Below the pieces are notes generated by a model. It was not told the DNA's origin. It saw nothing but the letters and a program-made list of their open reading frames with translations, and searched no databases. The translations under genes were made by a program, and so were the position numbers. Positions 55,274 through 64,000 of a DNA stretch of 64,000 nucleotides are shown here, piece after piece; position 1 is the stretch's first letter, and each line of letters starts with the position of its first letter. Source of the DNA: Solea solea (lineage: Eukaryota > Chordata > Actinopteri > Pleuronectiformes > Soleidae); assembly GCF_958295425.1 (NCBI RefSeq), contig NC_081153.1, forward strand, positions 4,282,028 through 4,346,027. Direction: 5' to 3'.

Positions 55274-55308
55274 CCCCCCCCCCCCCCCCCCCCCCCCCTG
55301 CTGTGTTT
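55274..55308 (+). repeat. Homopolymer C tract, 35 bp
   Basis: An uninterrupted run of C. Exact length is likely unreliable in sequencing; it could form an i-motif, or a G-quadruplex on the other strand. Confidence 0.95.
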
Positions 55309-57943
55309 GGGTCGCTGGGGTAACCCTGGCCTCCTTCTCGCTTGGTTAGCCTACCCTGCTATTAGAGGTCTGGATGGATGGAGAAACCAGAGAGAGAGAG
55401 AGAGAGAGGTGGAGATAAACGAAGGATGGTGCTTTTTTCTCGCTGCGTCTACTCGGCCAAATCTCAAGTTTGGGGACAAACTGGGGGGAAAATGGAAGCA
55501 CACGGAGCATCTGAGTGGTTAGGAAACCAACAGTCGGGCTGCGCCGTTGATTCATTTACTCTGTCAGCTTCATGTTTCTAAATAATGATACCCCATTTCA
55601 TTGACAAAGCCAGATTTATAATGCAGCATGAAAATAAGTGCTTCTCTTTTAAAAGAAAAGTGTGTTTTTTTAGTGCAGGTTTTCTCTCCTAGATTAACCC
55701 AGATGGCTGTCTTGAGAGATCATTTTTAGCGGTGGGTTGGATTTGACTCAGCAGCATCAGGAGTATCTATAAAAAAAAATGCAGTAAGAAAGAGCGGAGA
55801 GTTGTACCATACCGGATTATAGTGAATTGGCAGAAATGTCATCTTAAAATATGGGTACATTGCTCTCTCGTCAACTACGCCATCAGTCAGACATTTTACA
55901 TCAGCCACATTTTCCAGCTTTTATTGAAAGCCGTTCAACGCCAACAAATGACCATAATACTTGTAAACGTGTGCTCTAAACTGCTCAAGTTAAAATAAAT
56001 AAAAATAAATGTATGATAGAAAACAGGGATTAGGAAAATGGGGTCCATTAAAGCTGCAAACTCTTACTGTGCCCTGTATATTGCTGTCAGAGTGTTGAGA
56101 AGAAGACAACAGAAGTTCAGAACAAAATAATGAACACAAACACCAGAATAAAAGAATCATACGTCATACATCAATGCGCGACATGAAGGAATAGTCTCCT
56201 GACCTTTACCCCCACTGAGCTGGTCAGAGGGAGAAAGCTAAACGCACGTGTGGGAACTCGAGGTGTTCTCAAACATTTGCCTGGTAGTGTTGTTGTTACC
56301 AACATAATTGTGTGTACAGTGGCACAGCCAATGCCAGTTTAACCCACAGTAGGTGCATTGTTAGAGCAACACAGCTCCGTCTGATCACAACAACAACCAA
56401 CCAACCAGAACAGGCCGTCTTGTTTTTTGTGTGTTGTCCAGTACCGAGCAACAGCCAGCTGCCAATCAAAGCTGAATAATAGCAGTCTTATTGCTGGCTG
56501 CGAATGGAAAACACGAGGTGCAAATATTATTATGAAGTAAACAGGGCAGAAGGTGATCGTTAATAATAAGGAAGATGATGAAAAGTGTCCCGAATGAAGA
56601 GCACTCGAAAGAGAAATACCACTCTAAAACTGAAAAATAATACAGTATTTTCCTTTATTTGAAATGTATTGAGAACGCCCTGATGACCATATTAGAAGTG
56701 ACACCTGCCCCAGTAGGAAGACGTGTTTCAGTCACATAATCGTTGACCTTTTAATTTAATAGTAGTGTCACATACAGTTTTGCAAATAGGAGTTTGACAG
56801 CATAAGTGTTCATTAAACCTCTAGCCCAAAAAAAACAACTCCAGTCACAGCTTGACAACTGTGTCATGGCATGGCACACCTGTCAGGCTTTGGGTTTTTC
56901 ATATGTTTATCGTGTGTTAGAGATGGCATGAATCAGCAAATCTAAGCACAAGCAAACATGTTAAACAACTGTTGACTTATTGTTTTCCTCTAGTAGTTGC
57001 TGGTTTCCAGAAGCGCACAAACTAAGCTGCTGAACAGACGTAGAATAAGATTACAACAGTCTGGTCATTTACACTGGTGCCCAAATGTCTCAGATGGACT
57101 TGAATCAATGTAAAGGGTCCAAGTTAAATAAACGACATGCTAGTTTTTCCCATAGTAAAACGGTGACACAGTCATGAATAAAACAAGCTTGCGCTCAAAC
57201 CAAACTGCAGTTTTCCTACCAGACTTCTTAGAATGTCTCTGATCAGGATGTAGGTCACGGGTCCAGGTCATGGGCACCCTATTTCTGTGTGCTCCTTCAG
57301 CCTCAAGGAATTCCTGCCATTCCCACACACATCCCTCGGTAAGGAATGCCTGTCACGCCGTGAATGTGGGAAGTCCACAGCTATGCAGGGGATGCACACA
57401 CATGTGCACAGTTCTGGTTTCTCCTGACCCGTAACAGCTGGTTTAGTAGGAGCGGTGTGTCCAAGTCAGCTGCTGTGGGAGCCATTACAAGATTATGTGA
57501 GCCACTCTTTAATCAGATTAGGAAGATGCTGTGAGTGAGTTTTATTTATTTATTTGTTCATTAATTCATTTATCGATTTATTTATTTATCAATTTATCGA
57601 TTTATTTTGGTGGCAAGAGGACAACTTTGCCCCTCCCTTTGCTGACTCAGCCACACCCACCCGTACAGTCTGTCCACGCTCAGGCAGCTGTTACATTCCC
57701 TGTGTTTTCTTTTTTGTGTGTGTGTGTGTGAATATACATGTACGTATGCACAGAACCACATTCACTCAAACCACTCCTCGGGGTATGTGTGGCATTGTCT
57801 CCGGGGAGACTTGTAGTAGTGTTGTTGAGTCAACTGCTTTGTTGTCTCAGTCAGTCTAATGCCTACTTGACCTCTAGGAGACCCCTGCAAGTCCCGTGCC
57901 TCTGAGGTGTGTGCGCAGTGTTGACATAATTTGCATCCGCGAG

Positions 57944-57944
<1 letters not shown>

Positions 57945-57987
<43 letters not shown>
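57945..57987 (+). repeat. CA microsatellite
   Basis: About 21 CA units next to a dispersed repeat (57990-58215) also found at 13965-14155. Confidence 0.95.
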
Positions 57988-57990
<3 letters not shown>

Positions 57991-58594
57991 TTGCATAACT
58001 ATTCTTCTTAAGACACTGCATTGACTTCCATGTATTTGCCCAGCCCAAACAAAGCGTTATCTGTATCTTTAACCACGACCAGTTAATGCCCAAATCTTAG
58101 CCCTAAACTTAAATGGTTCCTTTGAAATTAGGTTTTGCCTCATTAGCACCAGGTTTTGGACTACTGCTCCTGACAAGGTCAGTGTTTATGCCTCAAAAGT
58201 TCTTAAAGAGGTTACAAAACAAGTACACAACATGCACACATGACCCAGTGACCGCCTTGATGTGGAATGATCCCTGAGTGTGTTGTGGTAGTTTCCATAC
58301 TGAAAGAGTGATTGATATTTCTGGCATCTGCCTCTCACCCCTTGCTGCGTTGTGACTGAGGGGTGGGTGTATCAGTGTTACTGCGTTTTTACCATGATAC
58401 AGTTGTTCCAGAACAGGCAACCCAGGAAACACTGGTAGTGACTTTGTTTTAGGAACATTTTTTTTATCGCTTTTACGGTGCGTTTATGTCATGGGACTGT
58501 TTTTGGATTTGTTATTTTTGAAACGTTTGTGGACGTTTGGTTTCTCTGAATTCCTGAGTGTGGACACGGCAAGGTAAAAAATACTGAACTGTTT

Positions 58595-58850
58595 TTTCAG
58601 TTACTAAATTAATCATCAACTGCTTTGATAATATATTAATAGCTTTGAGTGTTGTTTTTTATAGTTGGAACCAAGCTCTGTGATTTCTCATCTTATTAAA
58701 TGTTTTTTGCTCCAAAGAGAATATAATTTTGAGGTTTTGGAAATACCAAGCAACAGATTTCAACATTTTATGGACCAAACAACAATCAATGAATTGAGAA
58801 AACAATTGAATGATTAATTGATTTTGAAAATAATTAGTTGCAGCACCAAT
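58595..58850. mobile_element. CGATTAATCG-type repeat copy, diverged
   Basis: TTACTAAATTAATCATCAAC and AATTGATTTTGAAAATAATT with TATGGACCAAACAACAATCA, matching edges and middle of the copies at 19550 and 63425. Confidence 0.5.
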
Positions 58851-59071
58851 AACATCCTCCTGAGCTGTTGCTAATAGCCTATTGATTATGAATAAAATGT
58901 GAAATGTAATAGAGTTGTATAATTCACATGGGTTGGCTATTAATGTAATTGTATTTAGAGACACCATGCAGTGTGTCTCTTGTTTCAAATACCCACAAAC
59001 ACAACACTGTCTGTCCACCAAACCCTGTGATTTTTCTATCATCTCCTTTTTCTTATTGTGAGACGGCTATA

Positions 59072-59670
59072 CACTCACCAGACACTTCTTTAGGTATTAC
59101 ATTTACCTAATAAACTGTCTGCTGTAGCCTCTCTACTTCAAGCAAGATGGTCGTCTTCATACTGTTGTTGTCGCGAGTGGTTGTTTGAGTTACTGTTTCC
59201 TATCTATAATTTCAAACTAGTCTGGCCATTTTCCGCTGACCTCTTGTGTCAACAAGACATTTTACCCAGAAAACCACTGCTCAGTGGAGTATTTTTCTTC
59301 ATATGACCATTCTTAAAGTCCTAGAGATGGTTGTGAGTAAATATTACATTACATTACATGTCATTTAGCAGACTCTTTTATCCAAAGCGACTTACAAGGG
59401 AGTACAATCAGCCAGGGGTGGAGTTGAAATTGAGACCATGATGTCTTTTGCACACAGGGTACCGGTCTTAACCACTGAGTCACTCCACCCCAGTATATCC
59501 CAGTAGATCAGCAATTTCCGAAGTACTCACAACCACCCTTTTTCTTCTGCTCGGTTTGAACCTCAACAGGTTGTCTTCACCATGTCTACATGCCTGAATG
59601 CATTGAATTGTTGCCACGCGTTAGATGATTTCGTTAACAATCAATTGAACAGGTTTTCTAAAGATGTGAC
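59072..59670 (-). mobile_element. Internally deleted Tc1-like transposon, interrupted by a SINE
   Basis: On the minus strand: TGTTAACGAAATC, GGCATGTAGACATGGTGAAG, GCTGATCTACTGGGAT, then (after the insertion) ACAACCATCTCTAGGACTTT, AAATGGCCAGACTAG and CAGTAACTCAAACAACCACT, as in the 5' portion of a widespread teleost Tc1 family. It then jumps to a terminal inverted repeat TAAAGAAGTGTCTGGTGAGT at 59072-59091 with a flanking TA. The catalytic part is missing. Confidence 0.7.
59343..59496 (-). mobile_element. SINE inserted in the Tc1-like relic
   Basis: ATTACATTACATTACATGTC tail and TTTAGCAGACTCTTTTATCC, AAAGCGACTTACAAGGGAG. The opposite end reads (minus) GTGACTCAGTGGTTAAGACC, a tRNA-like A box. 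It splits the host sequence at GTGAGTAAATAT / TATATCCCAGTAG. Confidence 0.7.
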
Positions 59671-62046
59671 CATTGAATGTAACTGTATCCTCTCCACTCT
59701 ATCCGTTGGAGTTAAATTAGGTCTGAAATGTTGTCATTTTTGTAAATCCATTATTTTATCAAGCTCCAGTGGCAGTGTTGTGATATCAGCTCTGTGAATT
59801 CAGTGTTTTTTATATGGTATATAAACTGGGTGAATGGCACCCCCATCAGGCCTGATTACGTCTGCATCACCTGTATGTGATATACATTGGAACTACCGTT
59901 TTCGGGTCAATGCTGCAAAAAGACCTTCCCTCCTTTTCCATGAAGATGTTTAATTTTCACCTGTCTGCCCAAACTATTTTCGCAGTTATTGTCCTCTTTA
60001 CTTCTCCTCACAGGAGGAAGCTAATTGAAAATCTCCAAGGAGCACATATATAGATATTAAAGAAACTGACAATATTGATAAGCATGATACCATGACAACT
60101 ATCATAAATCTTGAGCGCCACTTTGATTTTGAGATAATTTGTTATTATTGTTTTTGGAATAACATTGCATTCACTCATTGTTTACATATTTGTACACAAT
60201 GTACTTTTTATTTAACTTTTTTTCATGATGTATTCTGGGTTGTATGCACTGTTACCCTCTGACAGTGAGTGGTTCCCCTGGACTCATAGCAGTGAACGAA
60301 TGACTCGGATGTTTTTTTATGTAACCCTCATCTCTACAGCCTCAAGTCTCCATCCTAATGCTAAGCCGCTTCTCATGGTGCATAAATGCAGTGCAGGCAT
60401 ATTATAATCATTATACCTCCCACACTTCAGGATTACCTCCAGGAACCTGTCTTTCTGAAAGACTGGCAGATTAGCAACTCACCTAATGCCCACATGGAGT
60501 GCACCCTGAGGCCATGCATCCACTCTGCGCGCTGCTGTTGCCCACTGAAATTGTCTTCGCTGACAACTCGGGCCTTGGCTTGGAAATTTTTGCACCAGCT
60601 TTTCCATATGGATGCGTAGACGGGAGCAGAATGAGCAGTTTTGGTTGTCTGCTGGGTTGGAATATCTCCCCACAGGAATCCCAGGATCAGCCTCAGCTGC
60701 TGTGACTGTGCCCACAGTGGATTGGGGTTCCTTCGGTACAGCAGCCAATCGCTCTATCATTAGCCGATGGTAGCAGCGGAACATGTTTCTCCATCAGCAA
60801 ATTACTCCAAAATCCTCAGCTCCTTGTGTTTTTTTTTTAACAATCTGTGGAAGAATTATCAAGCATGACTTGCTGGACAACTAATCACAAGTGGTGTTAT
60901 GCCCAGACTGGCTCTGCCCTCATCCAGCTGACAGGTACACAACACAGTATTATTATTCCTGCTTCTGCCGTTCGTCAGTCCCATCAGTGGGAGGTAAATT
61001 CAAATTTTGCATCTCCGTCATGACAGACATTTGAATGTAGAGTTTGACAGGTTTGACTGTGACTGACTGGTTCATACATCATTACCATCTGTCTTTCCCT
61101 CACCCTGTGTGTCTGTGTGTGTGTCGCTGTCCACTTGTCATTCCTCACCCGCTCCTGTCTGCCGTCATTTTTACACACCACTCTTCCTCACCTCACCTGT
61201 CTTCCCTTACTGTCTACTGTACTGTGGCCTCCGATCCCTCCCCTCTCTCACCTGCGTATACTTTTATTCCACACTTGTTGGGGCATGCGCCCTGATTTGA
61301 CTATTGGCAGACAATGAACTTAATTATGTCCTATATCTATGGTCGAGTTGGGGCCTATCGTACCTACTGGTAGGTTGAGAAGGCTGATGTCATGCCATTA
61401 TTTCGATGATGTAATGCTGAAAGCTCATGTTATTGCATATGCTTTGAAAAAAACTTCCTCAAAGTGTGTGGTGCAAATGCATTTTTGATATTCTACACTT
61501 TGTTTAGACAAAAAATATTAACGCTTAGTGGTGTTGTAACTTATGATTGCAACTCACAGCAAATTATTTAAGATAACTTATATGAATCTAACTGATAACA
61601 ACCTTCTTCCAGCATCAGTGGGGAGATGGTTAACGCGCACTTCTTCTGCTCCATTTTTGCTAAAGATTGCACCATTCTCCGCTCATTAGCATAATCAGTC
61701 ATCTTCATGACTGAGCTGTGGGCAGTTGGACCGGCTTGAGTTAAGTTGAAGATGTTTTACCACTCTTCCAAGAGGAGTTTTGTGTGTTGCTTTAGTTGTT
61801 GGCATTAATGCCAATCCTTACTTTTTTAAAATCTTGGGACCTAGGGCTATGATGTGTTTTTTTATCTTCCAACCCGACTCATTTAGTTTCTAGCATGTCC
61901 ATGAAGTCACAATTCCCTGGCAAGTGATGCAGGCATGAGGAAAAACACCCTAGGTCAGAACAACCTCTGACGAAGGTTTTTTAGTGGGTTTACCCACAAA
62001 TGTTAGTGTGAAAGAGGCTTTTATTCTTCACCTTCTCATGTGTTTG

Positions 62047-62075
62047 TCTCTCTCTCTCTCTCTCTCTCCCTCTCA

Positions 62076-62106
<31 letters not shown>

Positions 62107-62107
62107 C
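62047..62107 (+). repeat. TC then GT microsatellites
   Basis: Adjacent CT (about 62047-62070) and GT (about 62077-62101) runs followed by GCGTGCGTGCGTG. Confidence 0.9.
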
Positions 62108-62588
62108 GTGCGTGTGGAGTGGGTGTGACCTGGCGACTCTATATTTAGCTGCTGTGCCACTTTCTCTGGTCCCACAGCCTGGCAGAGCACATGGGAAGTG
62201 TCTTTGTTATCCTTTTTGTTTGGGAAAAGGACAAAATAGAAGAATAGAAAAATAAAGTACAGGGACGTTTTGATAACAAATGTTCTTGTCCAATTTGTCT
62301 TGAGTTTCTACCAATAGAATCTGGCACTGTCATTTTATATCTTCTTAACAACCACCAAGCTGTTCCTTTGTGCTGATCCATTTACTACTTCCATTAACTC
62401 ACTTTCAGAAACGTAATGCTCCAGTTGTTTGAGGAATATTCAGCTCTCATAAAGATGAAATTTATATATTTTTAAATGTTATATTGATGGTGAGAACTGT
62501 ATTGACTCATCTCAAATACATACATATTTAAGTAAGTCTGATAAGTTCATCAACAAGGATTTGTAGTGTTTAAGGCAGTAGTGTTTGG

Positions 62589-62808
62589 GCAGCCCTTGGC
62601 CAAGTGGAAAGGGAACTTGACTTGTAACCGGAAGGTCGCCGGTTCAAATCCCCACCCGGCCAAAAAGGGCTGGGGTACCCCTGAGCAAGGTACCCAACTC
62701 CCAATGCTCCCCGGCGCTACTCAGTGTGGCAGCCCACTGCTCCTAATTCTAGGATGGGTCAAAATGCAGAGAAATACTTTCCCTAAGGGGATTAATAAAA
62801 TTAAGGTG
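62589..62808 (+). mobile_element. tRNA-derived SINE (V-SINE-like), near full length
   Basis: tRNA-like head with A box region TTGGCCAAGTGGAAAGGG and B box GGTTCAAATCC (62641-62651). Body ACCCCTGAGCAAGGTACCCA, CCCAATGCTCCCCGG as in V-SINE central domains, and 3' tail GGGGATTAATAAAATT shared with LINEs. The head lacks a credible acceptor stem, so this is a SINE and not a tRNA gene. Confidence 0.8.
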
Positions 62809-63424
62809 GCTACTCTGTATTCATCAGTAGTCTGAGACAGGGTTTGTTGTGCTGAAAATGTCACTGACAGTGTGTATCCTCTAATTGGGAGCTCAAAAGC
62901 ACTTCATACACTGTAAATACAGGAACGGGGACGAGGTTAATAGGCTAGTCGCATAAGATTTGTCATCGTGCTCAGATGTTTTCGGATAAAGTGATATTTA
63001 CACGAAGCTGGTCAGATTTCAGTCGGCGAAAAACACCCCCTTTTTAGGGGGCGATACAGAAGGTTGTTTGTGTCAAAGCAGTTAATTCAGCGGCCGTTAA
63101 ATTTTTACTACACAGTAGCTAATTCACGCAGCACTACAAAATGTACACTGTGCTCTCTCTCTCTCGTCCTGCGCACACACAAACATGGTGTGTCATCTTG
63201 TCAACGGGGGGTTTTACGTTGACCCCGTGATTATCCTTCTGGTTAGTGTCAGTTGAGCTAACCAGACAGCTGACAGGTTTTGGGGGGTCAACATCAGAAG
63301 ATGTTGAATCACAGCATTGTCGAAAGCTGACTAATCCATTTATCTGCATGTTGTAAAATGACACTCTGAACATACACAACATGTTTAGCCTTACACTGGA
63401 ATGGAATTGAAAAGGTACCAATGC

Positions 63425-63660
63425 TGTCAATAGGGCTGAAACGATTAATCCATTACTAAATTAATCGTCAACCATTGTGACCAAGTGATTATATGGTTGG
63501 AGCGTTTTCTAAAGAATTAAAACCAGTTTCTGTGATTTTTCCAGCTTCTTAAATGCGAATATTGTCTGGTTTCTTTGTGGACAAAACAAGACATTCCGAG
63601 AACATCGTCATTTCCAGGTTGGACAAACACTGATCAATATTTACTTTTGGCCGTAGCTTG
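63425..63660 (+). mobile_element. CGATTAATCG-type repeat copy
   Basis: GGGCTGAAACGATTAATCCA, ATTAATCGTCAACCATTGTG, GGACAAAACAAGACATTCCG and GGACAAACACTGATCAATAT, the same family as 23330-23505. Confidence 0.6.
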
Positions 63661-63903
63661 AAATAATGAGCAGTGAAAAAACCTGTTACCACAGTGAAAT
63701 ATACTGTAATTGTAATTTATTCTCATTTAAGGAAATCTCAAATTAGCTCCTTATAAAATTGCTTTAGGGAAAGTCCTGGGCACGTGTGTAATTTGCTCTT
63801 TTCAGTAATTAAAGTATCGGTATATTCTTTGTTCTTCTTTGTTCCACTTAAGTAAGGCAAAAACAGTCATCGATTAAAATTGATTAAGCAAAGATTCTAG
63901 AGC

Positions 63904-64000
63904 AGGGGTGTCAAACTTACGACCTGCTGGCCAGAACTGGCCTGCCGGAGGGTCCATTCTGGCCCGCAGTATGAATTTGATTAGAATCTAATCATAATGT
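63904..64000 (+). mobile_element. hAT-like element start, cut by window edge
   Basis: CAGGGGTGTCAAACTTACGA then CCTGCCGGAGGGTCCATTCT, GGCCCGCAG. Same terminal sequence as 1299. Continues beyond 64000. Confidence 0.6.

Larger units (their letters stand above)
53863..64000 (+). other. Presumed intron, right flank of window
   Basis: No further exon recognised. Contains a poly-C tract (55274-55308), GA run, CA run (57945-57987), Tc1-like/SINE composite (59072-59670), a SINE (62589-62808) and repeat fragments (58595-58850, 63425-63660, 63904-64000). 60430-60790 is unique and comparatively GC-rich without a recognisable frame. Confidence 0.5.

Noticed and set aside
62589..62660. Possible tRNA gene
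   Set aside because: Has A- and B-box-like sequences but no matching acceptor stem, and continues into a SINE body and tail.

Overview
This window is vertebrate nuclear DNA, most likely from a ray-finned (teleost) fish. Coding sequence is in short GT-AG exons separated by kilobase introns. CA/GT microsatellites are dense. The dispersed repeats (tRNA-derived SINEs, hAT-like and Tc1-like relics, small foldback elements, LINE 3' tails) are of types common in teleost genomes. There is no bacterial or viral gene organisation and no CRISPR array.

Region 1 (1-25469, + strand): the 3' two thirds of an adenylate cyclase gene, identified as adcy2. Sixteen exons between 4658 and 25469 join with consistent phases into 640 codons plus a stop. 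They encode the C1b linker, the second six-helix membrane domain with a glycosylatable loop, and the whole C2 catalytic domain, in which all six ATP-site and forskolin-site residues I could place are conserved. The first ~9 exons lie left of the window. If the human gene has 25 exons, as I recall, these are its exons 10-25. One intron (20925-24313) appears to use a GC donor. The introns hold nested transposons, a large foldback and an inverted partial copy of one membrane exon.

Region 2 (25470-30648): adcy2's 3'UTR faces a small convergent gene on the - strand with three coding exons and 137 codons. It is recognised as the homologue of human C5orf49 (CFAP90), which also lies beside ADCY2 in human 5p15.31, so the microsynteny is conserved.

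Region 3 (30649-35300): intergenic DNA, mostly repeats and unique AT-rich sequence.

Region 4 (35300-64000, + strand): a CpG-rich promoter and first coding exon (35678-35747) of another gene, followed by about 28 kb with only one further plausible exon (53812-53862, 51 bp, symmetric phase). The 23 N-terminal residues resemble the N-terminus of the Rho-GEF Trio, whose human gene is also on 5p15. This is tentative because the diagnostic downstream exons are not in the window. The remainder is intron with microsatellites, a nested Tc1-like/SINE composite, a SINE and other repeats.

adcy2 (cAMP synthesis) and cfap90 (cilium/flagellum-associated) have no evident joint pathway. Their adjacency is positional conservation.
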